Below, in pieces: positions 8,801 to 17,121 of a stretch of 64,000 bases of DNA (the stretch's first letter is position 1; every line of letters begins with the position of its first letter). The DNA comes from Chitinophaga pinensis (GTDB taxonomy: Bacteria > Bacteroidota > Bacteroidia > Chitinophagales > Chitinophagaceae): positions 558,001-622,000 of the forward strand of contig LR632930.1 in the NCBI GenBank assembly GCA_902167325.1, read 5' to 3'. Under the pieces are notes generated by a model, which was not told the DNA's origin, made no database searches, and worked only from the letters and a program-made list of their open reading frames with translations. A program made the translations under genes and the position numbers.

Positions 8801-9164
8801 AGGTTTCGTTGTATTCGGCGATGGAGATTTTTTTGCCGATATCTTCTTTAGTGATACCGAGTGCTTTTTCCACGCCCAGTTCCACCGGGAGGCCATGGGT
8901 ATCCCAGCCGCTTTTGCGTTTCACCTGGTGCCCTTTCATGGTTTTATAGCGGCAAACAAGATCTTTAAGAGACCGGGAGATTACGTGGTGGATACCGGGG
9001 AGGCCGTTGGCGCTTGGAGGGCCTTCATAAAACACGAAGGGAATGGCGCCGTCGCGGTTAGACACGCTTTTTTCGAAGATCTGGTGCTGTTCCCATTCCT
9101 TCCGGATTTCCTGTTCTATCTGCGGTAAATTCAGCTGGTTATATTCCTGATATTTGCTGGCCAT
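5835..9164 (-). CDS. ileS: Isoleucyl-tRNA synthetase (IleRS2-like, GxHH signature)
   Basis: 1109 residues from ATG 9164 (MASKYQEYNQLNLPQ). An upstream in-frame start at 9293 would add 43 residues without family resemblance. This class I synthetase charges tRNA-Ile. The class I HxGH site reads G57-I-H-H60 in PPSANGLPGIHH, and the second signature is KMSKR in DKDGNKMSKRLGN. The editing (CP1) domain lies between them, with WTTTPWTLPSN and GTGIVHTAPAFG. The anticodon-binding and C-terminal regions follow. Overall similarity is to the eukaryote-like IleRS2 class; in part of that class a GxHH swap is reported to go with very strong mupirocin resistance. The gene is first in an ileS-dksA-like operon. 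Confidence 0.97.
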   Translation of the reverse strand: MASKYQEYNQLNLPQIEQEIRKEWEQHQIFEKSVSNRDGAIPFVFYEGPPSANGLPGIHHVISRSLKDLVCRYKTMKGHQVKRKSGWDTHGLPVELGVEKALGITKEDIGKKISIAEYNETCRKEVLKYKDVWEELTRKMGYWVDLQHPYITFENDYIESLWWCMQQLYKKGLLYKSVSIQPYSPAAGTGLSSHELNQPGTYKDVKDTTVVAMFKAIASDKSQFLFDAAGAGEEVFFLAWTTTPWTLPSNLGLTVGENIDYQLVKTFNPYTHLPVNVVVAKDLAGKYFKAEGENGDFSAWTPEDKIIPWKVVAGFKGRQLENIRYEQLLPFAQPEEGDPFRVLLGDFVTTEDGTGIVHTAPAFGADDNRVGKKYGIGILTLVDRQGKFTDNVGEFSGRYVKNYKNETEYKDVDVDIAVKLKKENRAFRVEKYEHTYPHCWRTDKPVLYYPLDAWFIRTTAVKDRMVELNKTIQWKPAATGTGRFGQWLENMVDWNLSRSRYWGTPLPIWRTEDGTEEICIGSIAELNDGIRKANEVLGGDVNKAYLHDGILDLHKPYVDEIILVSPSGKPMRREPDLVDVWFDSGAMPYAQWHYPFENKENIDKGQAFPADFIAEGVDQTRGWFYTLHALGVMLFDNVAYKTVVSNGLVLDKDGNKMSKRLGNVVDPFQTIDQYGADATRWYMITNASPWDNMKFNVEGIKEVQRKLFGTLYNTYNFFAMYANLDGFRFEEKYIPLEERPEIDRWIISVLNTLVKQVTGNMDEFEPTQAGRAVQEFVDEHLSNWYVRLCRRRFWKGEYEHDKISAFQTLYECLEKVSQLMAPVSPFFSDWMYRNLNSVSGLRSESSVHLSNFPAVNEVAVDKELEERMQLAQDISSLVLSLRKKTNNKVRQPLQKILIPVTDEHMKAQITLVEHLIKSEVNVKTIEYLTETEGFIKKKIKPNFKSLGTRMGAKMKAVAAAIGGMEQHDIAVLEKDGEFGLNVENERIPIVLSDVDIISEDIPGWTVANKGMLTVALDITISPELLDEGNARELVNRIQKIRKDSGFELTDRINVKVPDVPALKSALMNFNDYICTEILADSLEIVPQLQEGTEVEVNEFKFNVLVNKKR

Positions 9165-9294
9165 ATTCGATACCCACCTGGTTGTTAATGAATGGATTTT
9201 AAAATTCTGCGAAGTTACGAAAATAGCCGGAGCTTTCCCCGCGGGCCTGTCAGCCATAAAAAATAATGGAATTTTAAAAAAAATGACAGGCAAA

Positions 9295-9327
9295 TTGGGT
9301 AATTTACAATAAACTGTACTTACTTTG
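9295..9327 (+). promoter_or_regulatory. Bacteroidota-type promoter of the PepSY-like gene
   Basis: TTG at 9295-9297 and TTACTTTG at 9320-9327, 22 nt apart. This is one mismatch from TAnnTTTG, and about 64 nt before the start codon. Confidence 0.45.
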
Positions 9328-9391
9328 CGTTTTTGGCAAGGTTTTGGTATCGAAAGAGAAGACCGTATAACAGAGAAAAACCATATCTTTT

Positions 9392-9859
9392 ATGAAAAGA
9401 GTAACGTTACTTCTTTGCGCAGCTATCTTCACTTCCGGCATAGCGTTTTCGCAACAGAAATCCATCAAAAAATCCAAAACTACAGCTAAGAAAGTAGAGG
9501 CCCCGGCGCCTGTTAAAGAAGCATTTTTGCAGAACGCCCAATATGCGGGTACTGCGGATGCAGCCTGGGCTAAAACTGCCAGCGGCAACTGGATCGCGTC
9601 TTTTAATAAAGACAGTGTAAAGACAGCCGTTGAGTACAATGCCGAGGGCAGCTGGGTAGCCACCCGCAGTGAATATGCGAATGGCGCCGTACCCGAAACT
9701 GTTTTGGGAACTTTGAAGAACAAATATCCGTCTGCCGTTGTTAAAGAAGGGTGGAAAATTGAAAGAGCAGACGTAGCATCGTACTACAAAGTCAGCATCG
9801 AAGAAAATGGCACTGCCAAAACGGTACTGCTTAATGATGCTGGCACTATTGTTGATTAG
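9392..9859 (+). CDS. Secreted PepSY-like protein
   Basis: 155 residues starting MKRVTLLLCAAIFTSGIAFSQ, a Sec signal peptide probably cleaved after FS or SQ. A short lysine-rich spacer follows. The body has the two-strand pattern of small Bacteroidota PepSY-like periplasmic proteins: AWAKTASGNWIASFNKD, AEGSWVATRSEY, then an LKNKYPSAVVKEGWKIE segment with VSIEENGTAKTVLLNDAG near the end. Such proteins resemble half of a beta-lactamase-inhibitor fold; their role is not established. It is monocistronic, between its own promoter and a terminator. Confidence 0.8.
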   Translation: MKRVTLLLCAAIFTSGIAFSQQKSIKKSKTTAKKVEAPAPVKEAFLQNAQYAGTADAAWAKTASGNWIASFNKDSVKTAVEYNAEGSWVATRSEYANGAVPETVLGTLKNKYPSAVVKEGWKIERADVASYYKVSIEENGTAKTVLLNDAGTIVD

Positions 9860-9914
9860 TAGTACTTACAACACATAATTAAGTATTTCATAGGTATAGG
9901 GATAAATAGGACAG

Positions 9915-9942
9915 ACCCTGCTCTTTTGGGCGGGGTTTTTCT
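9915..9942 (+). terminator. Terminator of the PepSY-like gene
   Basis: A 9-bp stem (9915-9923 with 9928-9936, two G-U pairs) and 4-nt loop, followed by TTTTTCTTT. Confidence 0.75.
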
Positions 9943-10502
9943 TTGCCCATAACTCCCGTATTACTTGTATTATACGCTTTCTCAAACACTTTTATACCTC
10001 CCCCGCCAACCTGTTCCATCTCTTACACTCATTTATAACAAACCTATACTGCACAACACTCCTGTCATTTCTACAATTATTAATGACTTTGTAAAAAGAT
10101 CACTGCCAAAATGTTGCCGCAACAGCTGTAGATGAAATTTCACGGCTGTGAAAAAAACACCGCTATCGCTTCCACAATTTCATTTGCGGCACATGATTAT
10201 TTCGGGAAAATTTAGATGGCGGGAATAAAAAAAAGCCGCTACAGAAAGTAACGGCTTTATGCAAATTACGGTGGAAAAAACTTACGGATCGCAGCGCCCG
10301 CTCTTTGTCGTGAGTGGTGTTTGATAAGGCGCCGCATTAATGGCTTTACTAACCGCAAGCCCTTCCGATTTAGGTCAAATCTGATAAGGAAGCTTATGAG
10401 GAAACCAGATTGATATCCAGTATCGTGCTACAAAGATGCATCGATCCTGAAAAATGCAATAGTCAAATCGGGAAAAGAAATGATCGTACCGGGAAAAACG
10501 CC
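9943..10502. other. 560-base gap without a recognised gene
   Basis: No plausible coding frame or tRNA. It holds one bulged hairpin with A- and T-rich flanks (AAAGCCG at 10232-10238, CGGCTTT at 10252-10258) that could terminate transcription in either direction. The right part, 10259-10502, is downstream of the AraC gene. A small RNA cannot be excluded. Confidence 0.5.
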
Positions 10503-11432
10503 TTAGCGAAGTAATAACTCACAGGGTTTCAGGCCTGTATGTTTTTTAAAGGCGGTAGAAAAATGTGAAATACAGGAGTATCCCATCATCATGGCTACTT
10601 CAGAAACAGACATACCCTTCTCATAAAGAAGCCCCCGTGCCTTCTCCATCCTTTCCTTCTGGAAATAATCGTAGATGGTAGTGCCGTACATGGCTTTAAA
10701 TCCTTTCTTCAGGTAACATTCGTTCATCGCCACTTTGCGCGCCAGTTCACGGATCGTGATAGGCGCATCCAGCTGTTCCAGGAGGATGGAACGGGCTTTA
10801 TCAATCTTCGCACGGTCTTCCATCTGCGTCAGGAAGCGGCAGCCGTAGCGCTCTTCCGTATCGTTCTGGATAAACTGGTCGGAACTGAAAAGGAGCAACT
10901 CAAGTGATTTGCTCTGTAAAAAGATGTTTTTCAACACCCCTTCATAATTATGATGCACCATCTGCTCCAGTACCGCTTTGGATTTGGTACAAGGCTGAAT
11001 GGTTTTCATGAAAGGCTTGCGCGATTGCAGCTCGAATAACGTGCTGCTGGTATTGCTCTTCTGTAAAGACTGAATAAACCCGGGATGGAAACGCACGGTG
11101 ATCAGATCGATCGAAGGCATTTTATCACTTGAACAATCGGCCGCTTTATGTCCTTCAACACATACACGGTCACTGCAATTGGGCTTTTTGCAGTACTTGT
11201 TCCCTGCCACACAATAACGCAGCTCAATAGCTGCGCTTTTGCCACGTTTGGCAGGCTGGTACACTACCATCGCCACATCTTCCACAGGAAGCGGACGATC
11301 GTACACATACCGTTGCAGGGTGAAATCCAGGCAATCCGGCACCGCAATCGATTCGGTAACCGCCAGCTCCAGCTGGTCGCTCATAGCGGGTTGCGCCATC
11401 GCGAGTTGTAATATTTCCTGTATTTCTTTCAT
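10503..11432 (-). CDS. AraC-family transcriptional regulator with a cysteine cluster
   Basis: 309 residues. The C-terminal ~100 residues are a typical AraC/XylS double helix-turn-helix: ITIRELARKVAMNECYLKKGF, then VSEVAMMMGYSCISHFSTAFKKHTG. The N-terminal region is not a recognisable cupin. It carries Cys74, Cys81, Cys86, Cys91 and Cys100 with His95 in a 27-residue stretch (NKYCKKPNCSDRVC), which suggests metal binding or a redox switch. A PchR-like general layout fits. Its target is unknown; no adjacent transporter or enzyme gene shares its strand. The gene diverges from the AsmA-like gene. Confidence 0.88.
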   Translation of the reverse strand: MKEIQEILQLAMAQPAMSDQLELAVTESIAVPDCLDFTLQRYVYDRPLPVEDVAMVVYQPAKRGKSAAIELRYCVAGNKYCKKPNCSDRVCVEGHKAADCSSDKMPSIDLITVRFHPGFIQSLQKSNTSSTLFELQSRKPFMKTIQPCTKSKAVLEQMVHHNYEGVLKNIFLQSKSLELLLFSSDQFIQNDTEERYGCRFLTQMEDRAKIDKARSILLEQLDAPITIRELARKVAMNECYLKKGFKAMYGTTIYDYFQKERMEKARGLLYEKGMSVSEVAMMMGYSCISHFSTAFKKHTGLKPCELLLR

Positions 11433-11548
11433 AAAAAGTTCGACAAAAGTAAGGAATGATTGTTATTATGTTATCATACTGACAAAGACGTTACAATTCA
11501 AAGACCTTTCAGGGGAATTGGTATAAATTTAGCACCAGTAGCTTACAC

Positions 11549-13219
11549 ATGAAGAAATCCTGGAAAATCATCCTGATCACCGCCGGCACCCTCACCGCCA
11601 TCCTCCTTATTACGGGATGGTACCTCAGCGCTCACTGGAAAAACCTCCTCGACAAAGAGCTTCGCAGATATGTGGCCGAAGGGTCAGACAGCCTCTATAC
11701 GCTCGCTTACGGCAAAATAAACCTCAACTTACTTACGGGAAGCGTTGCTATTCAGCATGTTGCGCTTGTTCCCGACTCGGCCGTTTACGAAAGGCTCGTG
11801 AAAGAGCAGCGGGCACCGGAAGTATTGTACAACGCCAAACTGGGCCGCGTGCAGGTAACCGGCTTCAAAATATGGCGCTATTTCCTGGATAAAGAAGTGG
11901 ATGCTGTTTCTTTCCGCCTCCGCGACCCTGAACTCGTTATCATCCACGATTTGCGCAGTCAGGATACCACACCCCGGCGCAGCTTCTATGAATCCGTATC
12001 GCGCTCCATCAAACAATTCCGCATCGGGGAAATTGAACTGGCCAACACCAGCCTTGCCTATACCCAGATCGGGAAAGACAGTAGCCTCAAAATCACGAAA
12101 CTTGGCAATCTCGACGTGGTTTTACGCAATCTCGCCATAGACTCCATTTCCCAGAACGATCTTTCACGGGTGCTTTATGCGCAGGACTTCACCGTCAGCC
12201 TCAAAAAATGGGAATACCGGACACCCGACAGCCTGTACTGGCTCCGACTGTCAGACATCTCTTTTAATGCTGTAGCCAAAAAGCTGACAGTGGGCAGCAT
12301 ACGGCTGGACCCCAGGTATAATAAGGAGCAGTTCGACAAGCAGATTGGCACACAAAAGGACCGTTTCCAGCTGGCATTCAACAACTTAACTGCTGAAGGC
12401 ATCTATCTGCAACACATCCTGCTGCAACAGGCCATCGTCCGTAAGGCGAATATAGACGGGGGTGAATTGAATGTATACCGCAACCGGGGACTGCCTGTGG
12501 CACCGGGCGACAAATACGGCCAGTTCCCTAACCAGCTGCTCATGAAACTGGAGATGCCCCTCCGGATCGATACCCTGACCGCTCAGGGTGTAAATGTCAC
12601 TTATGCAGAGGTAAACCCTAAGAACGGGCAAACCGGCGAGATGGCTTTCCATCAGGCAGGGGGCACTTTCCGGCATATCTCCAATATAGACTCCGTGGTG
12701 CAAAAGCACCCGCATGCCACGATAGACCTCCACGCCATCCTCATGCGCACAGGTAAGCTCCGCGCCCATTTCGACTTTACGCTTAACAGCACGCAGGGCG
12801 CCTTTGGCGTAAACGGAAAGCTGAATGATATGGACGGTAAAGAAATGAACCCCGTCACCCGTGCCCTGGGAGATGTGGCCATCCGGTCGGCCAGGATCCG
12901 GGAATTGGATTTCAATATCAGGGGAAACGAACGTTCTGCCGGGGGCACGGTAACATTCAGATATGACGATCTGAAGATTGAGTTCCTGAAAGATGTGGAG
13001 GCGAAAGGGAAAAAGCGGAAGAAAGGGCTGGTAAGCCTGATCGCTAACCTGATGGCACTCCATAATGAAAACCCCTCACCAGGACAGCCACTACGGGTGG
13101 CAAAGCCCTATTCTGCCCGCGATCCTCAAAAATCGTTCTTCAACCTGGTCTGGAAAACCATCTTTACGGGCATAAAGGAAACGGTTCTTACCGACGTTGC
13201 CGCGGGCGCCCTCAACTAA
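11549..13219 (+). CDS. AsmA/DUF748-like envelope protein
   Basis: 556 residues with one N-terminal membrane anchor (about residues 7-27) and a large extracytoplasmic region made of beta-rich segments. The stretch with FGVNGKLNDMDGKEMNPVTRALG followed by IRSARIRELDFNIRG resembles the conserved core of DUF748/AsmA-like proteins. That family includes long bridge-like proteins of the cell envelope, some linked to lipid transport. A lysine-rich KGKKRKKG motif and a C-terminal hydrophobic segment (about 530-550) are present. The gene has no partner in an operon. Assignment is by pattern only. Confidence 0.65.
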   Translation: MKKSWKIILITAGTLTAILLITGWYLSAHWKNLLDKELRRYVAEGSDSLYTLAYGKINLNLLTGSVAIQHVALVPDSAVYERLVKEQRAPEVLYNAKLGRVQVTGFKIWRYFLDKEVDAVSFRLRDPELVIIHDLRSQDTTPRRSFYESVSRSIKQFRIGEIELANTSLAYTQIGKDSSLKITKLGNLDVVLRNLAIDSISQNDLSRVLYAQDFTVSLKKWEYRTPDSLYWLRLSDISFNAVAKKLTVGSIRLDPRYNKEQFDKQIGTQKDRFQLAFNNLTAEGIYLQHILLQQAIVRKANIDGGELNVYRNRGLPVAPGDKYGQFPNQLLMKLEMPLRIDTLTAQGVNVTYAEVNPKNGQTGEMAFHQAGGTFRHISNIDSVVQKHPHATIDLHAILMRTGKLRAHFDFTLNSTQGAFGVNGKLNDMDGKEMNPVTRALGDVAIRSARIRELDFNIRGNERSAGGTVTFRYDDLKIEFLKDVEAKGKKRKKGLVSLIANLMALHNENPSPGQPLRVAKPYSARDPQKSFFNLVWKTIFTGIKETVLTDVAAGALN

Positions 13220-13287
13220 CCTTTCCACAGGCTATGCACACCCCTCAAATTAGGCTTGTTTTTCATGGAAATTAGCCTGATTTTCCG

Positions 13288-13295
13288 TATTTTTG
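13288..13295 (+). promoter_or_regulatory. -7 box of the gyrB promoter
   Basis: TATTTTTG matches TAnnTTTG fully and lies 46 nt before the gyrB start. No TTG is seen at the expected -33 position. Confidence 0.55.
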
Positions 13296-13341
13296 CTGGA
13301 TATTCAATGGATTTGTTCAAAAAAGATTTTCAGCTAAAAAT

Positions 13342-15321
13342 ATGAGTGAAGAATTAGTGCAAGCACCTCCTGCTAACAATAGTTACGGCGCCGATAACAT
13401 TCAGGTATTGGAAGGGCTGGAAGCCGTGCGTAAGCGCCCGGCGATGTACATTGGCGACATTGGCGTCAAGGGTTTACATCACCTTGTATATGAGGTGGTA
13501 GACAACTCCATCGACGAAGCCCTCGCCGGTTACTGCAAGAACATTGATGTAACAATCTGTGAAGACAACTCCATCCGCGTGAAGGATGACGGCCGTGGCA
13601 TCCCCACGGGCATGCACCAGAAAGAAAAGCGCTCTGCGCTTGAAGTGGTGATGACCGTTCTGCACGCCGGTGGCAAGTTCGATAAAAACACCTATAAAGT
13701 ATCCGGCGGTTTGCACGGTGTGGGTGTATCCTGCGTAAACGCACTCAGCGATCCCCTGCACGTTACCGTTCACCGCGAAGGCAAGGTCTTCGAACAGGAA
13801 TACAGAATGGGCCACCCCCAGTATACCGTTCGTGAGATCGGAGATAGTGATATCACCGGCACCATCGTTCACTTCAAGCCCGATACCACCATCTTCACTG
13901 AAACGGTGTATAACCGCGAAACCCTCGCAGGCCGCCTCCGTGAGCTGGCCTTCCTCAACCGCCGCATCCGTATCACACTGAACGATGAGCGGGAGAAAGA
14001 CGAGAACGGCAACATCTTCAGCGAAACCTTCTTCAGCGAAGGCGGTATCGTGGAATTCGTACAGCTGATCGATAAGAACGGCCGCCGCAACCCGCTGCTG
14101 CCTTCTCCTATCTATATCGAAACACACGACACCAACTCTAACGTTGCCGTGGAAGTAGCACTGCTCTACAACGATTCGTTCAACGAGCACATCTTCTCCT
14201 ACGTAAACAATATCAATACTATAGAAGGCGGTACCCACGTGGCCGGCTTCCGCAGGGCTATCACCCGCGTGTTCAAGTCGTATGGCGATAAGAACAAGCT
14301 GTTCGAGAAATCCAAAGTGGAAGTTACGGGCGACGACTTCCGGGAAGGCCTCTCCTGCATCGTGAGCGTAAAAGTTCCCGAACCGCAGTTTGAAGGACAA
14401 ACCAAGACGAAGCTGGGTAACTCCGACGTAATGGGTATTGTGGACAGTGCTGTAGCTAACGTACTGGACGCATACCTCGAAGAGCATCCGAAAGAAGCCA
14501 AGCAGATCATCAATAAGGTGGTACTGGCAGCGCAGGCCCGTGAAGCAGCCCGTAAAGCCCGCCAGATGGTTCAGCGCAAAAGCGTGATGACCGGCAGCGG
14601 CCTCCCCGGTAAACTGGCAGACTGCTCCGACAACGACCCTAAGAAATGTGAGCTGTTCCTTGTCGAAGGAGACTCCGCGGGTGGTACGGCTAAACAGGGC
14701 CGTAACCGTAACTTCCAGGCCATCCTGCCCCTCCGCGGTAAGATCCTCAACGTGGAAAAAGCACTTGAGCATAAAATCTACGAGAACGAAGAGATCAAGA
14801 ATATCTTTACCGCCCTCGGCGTAACTATCGGAACACCGGAAGACGATAAAGCCCTCAACCTCACCAAACTCCGCTACCACAAGCTGATCATCATGACGGA
14901 TGCTGACGTGGACGGTAGCCACATCGCCACCCTCATCCTCACCTTCGTATTCCGCTACATGCGCGAAATGGTGGAGCAGGGTTATGTATACCTCGCCCAG
15001 CCCCCGCTGTACCAGGTAAAGAAAGGCAAGGAGTTCCAATATGCCTGGACGGACGAACAGCGTAAAGCTGCCGTTACCCGCCTCGCAGGTGGTGGTAAAG
15101 AAGACAGTGTTACCATCCAGCGCTATAAAGGTCTTGGTGAGATGAACGCAGAGCAGCTCTGGGACACTACCATGGACCCGGATGTGCGTACGCTCAAACA
15201 GGTGTCTATCGATAACCTGCCTGAAGCCGACCGTGTATTCACCATGCTCATGGGCGATGAAGTTCCCCCGCGCCGCGAATTCATTGAATCGCACGCCAAA
15301 TACGCGAAGATCGACGCTTAA
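13342..15321 (+). CDS. gyrB: DNA gyrase subunit B
   Basis: 659 residues. GyrB supplies the ATPase and part of the cleavage core of gyrase, which introduces negative supercoils. The GHKL ATPase motifs are clear: EVVDNSIDEALAGYC, DDGRGIPTGMH and GGLHGVGVSCVNALS. The transducer domain follows, then the TOPRIM domain with LVEGDSAGG and DADVDGSHI, and the C-terminal QRYKGLGEMNAEQLWDTTM. The length fits gyrases without the ~170-residue gammaproteobacterial insert. It is monocistronic and ends at a strong terminator. ParE is an alternative, but PLRGKILNVEKA and QRYKGLGEMN fit gyrase. Confidence 0.96.
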   Translation: MSEELVQAPPANNSYGADNIQVLEGLEAVRKRPAMYIGDIGVKGLHHLVYEVVDNSIDEALAGYCKNIDVTICEDNSIRVKDDGRGIPTGMHQKEKRSALEVVMTVLHAGGKFDKNTYKVSGGLHGVGVSCVNALSDPLHVTVHREGKVFEQEYRMGHPQYTVREIGDSDITGTIVHFKPDTTIFTETVYNRETLAGRLRELAFLNRRIRITLNDEREKDENGNIFSETFFSEGGIVEFVQLIDKNGRRNPLLPSPIYIETHDTNSNVAVEVALLYNDSFNEHIFSYVNNINTIEGGTHVAGFRRAITRVFKSYGDKNKLFEKSKVEVTGDDFREGLSCIVSVKVPEPQFEGQTKTKLGNSDVMGIVDSAVANVLDAYLEEHPKEAKQIINKVVLAAQAREAARKARQMVQRKSVMTGSGLPGKLADCSDNDPKKCELFLVEGDSAGGTAKQGRNRNFQAILPLRGKILNVEKALEHKIYENEEIKNIFTALGVTIGTPEDDKALNLTKLRYHKLIIMTDADVDGSHIATLILTFVFRYMREMVEQGYVYLAQPPLYQVKKGKEFQYAWTDEQRKAAVTRLAGGGKEDSVTIQRYKGLGEMNAEQLWDTTMDPDVRTLKQVSIDNLPEADRVFTMLMGDEVPPRREFIESHAKYAKIDA

Positions 15322-15347
15322 TAAGCTCGAAGAGAATACATTACAGC

Positions 15348-15389
15348 AAAGGCCGTTTCCGCTAAACAGGGAAACGGCCTTTCTTTTTT
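15348..15389 (+). terminator. gyrB terminator
   Basis: Perfect 13-bp stem (15348-15360 with 15370-15382), 9-nt loop, then a T-rich tract. Confidence 0.9.
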
Positions 15390-15459
15390 CCCCTCACTTC
15401 TCCCCCATTCCCAAACTTTATTTATAATTAATTTTTATAATTTGTATTTGCTGCGTATA

Positions 15460-15489
15460 TTGCACTCGCTAGCAACACCTGTACCTTTA
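15460..15489 (+). promoter_or_regulatory. Promoter of the small lipoprotein gene
   Basis: TTG at 15460-15462, a 19-nt spacer, and TACCTTTA at 15482-15489, one mismatch from TAnnTTTG. The box ends 13 nt before the start codon. Confidence 0.6.
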
Positions 15490-15502
15490 GAATCGTATAC
15501 CT

Positions 15503-16024
15503 ATGAAAATCGCAAGCATCCTGCCGGCTTTAGGCATGGCGGCTGTCATGTGCCTGACCGCCTGCAAGAAGAAAGATATTTTCGAGGACAACCGCAGCCA
15601 GGGCTATCTGTCCATGAAGATCGACGGGCAGGAACTCGCAGTATCCAAACAGCTGACCGGCAGTTTGTACGACACCGCCAACGATATTATGAGCCACCTC
15701 ATCGTGAGCGGGATGACCAGCGACAACCAGTTCCTCACTGTTAATGTTTCCTTCCTGAATAAAGAGTTGAAGCCCGGTACTTACCGCCTGAATGATTTCG
15801 GCTATAATACTATTGGCTGGATACAGCGCCTCAGCGACGCAATGGGCTATGCCGCCGACGATACCGGCCTGGGAGCCAGCGCCACCATCATCATCGAATC
15901 CATAAGTGAAACCAAAGCCAAAGGCACTTTTTCAGGCATTATGATCCATGATGTGGACGCCGATAAGAAAAAGACGGTGACCGACGGAAAGTTCGAAGTA
16001 ACGGTGATGAAACACACAAAATAA
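15503..16024 (+). CDS. Lipoprotein of unknown function (DUF6252-like)
   Basis: 173 residues with a lipoprotein signal peptide; lipobox LTAC, acylated Cys about residue 21, followed by KKKD. The mature part is beta-rich: GYLSMKIDGQELAVS near the start, LKPGTYRLNDFGY in the middle, then SISETKAKGTFSGIM and DGKFEVTVMK at the end. This layout is common among Bacteroidota outer-membrane lipoproteins of the DUF6252 kind, whose function is unknown. It has its own promoter and a terminator shared with the convergent SIMPL gene. Confidence 0.75.
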   Translation: MKIASILPALGMAAVMCLTACKKKDIFEDNRSQGYLSMKIDGQELAVSKQLTGSLYDTANDIMSHLIVSGMTSDNQFLTVNVSFLNKELKPGTYRLNDFGYNTIGWIQRLSDAMGYAADDTGLGASATIIIESISETKAKGTFSGIMIHDVDADKKKTVTDGKFEVTVMKHTK

Positions 16025-16193
16025 TACTGAAAAACCATCGCAACATAAGTCCGTCCTATTTATCCCAACTTACCTGACTTCGGCTAAAGGCCGCGAGTAG
16101 CAAAATAGACTGAAAAGACAGTTAAAACGACAGTAGAAATTAGACAGCGTCATACGCCTTTTGGCGTTATGTGACCTACCATCAAGACAATGA

Positions 16194-16228
16194 AAAAGGG
16201 CTACCGGTGAAACCGGCAGCCCTTTTTT
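16194..16228. terminator. Bidirectional terminator between lipoprotein and SIMPL genes
   Basis: A long stem (AAAGGGCT-ACCGGT pairing with ACCGG-AGCCCTTT, one internal mismatch) with a GAAA-type loop, A-rich on the left and TTTTTT on the right. Confidence 0.85.
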
Positions 16229-16246
16229 CGTTTGCGTTGAGTTTAG

Positions 16247-16972
16247 TTATTTGATTCCGAATACGGCACGCACTTCCGCACGGATCTTGATGGTCTTGAA
16301 ATCGATATCGGAATCGGGAGCACCACCTGCAGCATCATAAGCTACGGCTTTACGGGCCATCATGTTCGCCATTTCAGGACGCACATCGCTGTACTGATCG
16401 GTATTGAACTCCTGGATTTCGATTACGCCACCCAGCTTCTCGTCAATGGCAGCTACCATGTATTCCGCTTTGGCTTTAGCAGCCTTCAGGGCGGCGATCT
16501 TCACCTGCTTGCGGTATTCTTCCATCTTACTGCTGCTGAAAGATGCTACGTTAGCACTTTCGATACCTTCTTCATCCACAGCTGCGAGGATGCTGTTGAT
16601 CTTGTCCAGACGGGCCAGTTTCAAACGGTATTGCTTGCGGGCCATGAAGTCAGGAGCATCTTTCTTCTTTTTCCACCATTGCTCGTAATTGTAACCAAAT
16701 ACGTTGGCGATAGTGAAATCCGCTTTCGGGATACCGGCAGCTTCCACGGCTTTCTGCAGCTTCTGTTCCAGTTCGGAGATCGATACCTTCTGCGTTTTCG
16801 TTTTCATGTATTCGCGCAGGGTGATGTTAAAATAGATCTCATCAGGCGTGATCTCCAGTTCGGCACTGCCGTTCACTTCGATCTTCTTTACCGGGGGCTT
16901 GTTGTCGGTAGTTTGTGCAAAGGAAGTTGCTGTCATAACAAGGGCCATTAAAAGTACGGTTAATCTTTTCAT
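16247..16972 (-). CDS. SIMPL (DUF541) domain periplasmic protein
   Basis: 241 residues from ATG 16972 (MKRLTVLLMALVMTATSFAQ, a Sec signal peptide); an ATG seven codons upstream is less likely. The mature protein has the SIMPL pattern: KKIEVNGSAELEITPDEIYFNI at the start, an alternating helical centre with ALKAAKAKAEYMVAAI, and a C-terminal IKIRAEVRAVFGIK strand. SIMPL proteins are periplasmic or surface proteins, in one mammalian case a signalling adaptor; the bacterial role is unclear, with stress links reported. The gene stands alone. Confidence 0.85.
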   Translation of the reverse strand: MKRLTVLLMALVMTATSFAQTTDNKPPVKKIEVNGSAELEITPDEIYFNITLREYMKTKTQKVSISELEQKLQKAVEAAGIPKADFTIANVFGYNYEQWWKKKKDAPDFMARKQYRLKLARLDKINSILAAVDEEGIESANVASFSSSKMEEYRKQVKIAALKAAKAKAEYMVAAIDEKLGGVIEIQEFNTDQYSDVRPEMANMMARKAVAYDAAGGAPDSDIDFKTIKIRAEVRAVFGIK

Positions 16973-17121
16973 TGCTTTCAGTTTTAAATTCACCAGCAGG
17001 ATGCGGGGAATGGATGTGTTTCCATATGCGATCGCCGGCTTTAACTTTTCTTTAATTTTTAGTCAGGTAAAATGTTTGTGTCAGCCGGTGTAACGATTAA
17101 AACAAAAATATGTTACAAAAG

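Noticed and set aside
13474-15294. 606-residue minus-strand frame
   Set aside because: Exactly antisense to gyrB, without motifs or start signals.
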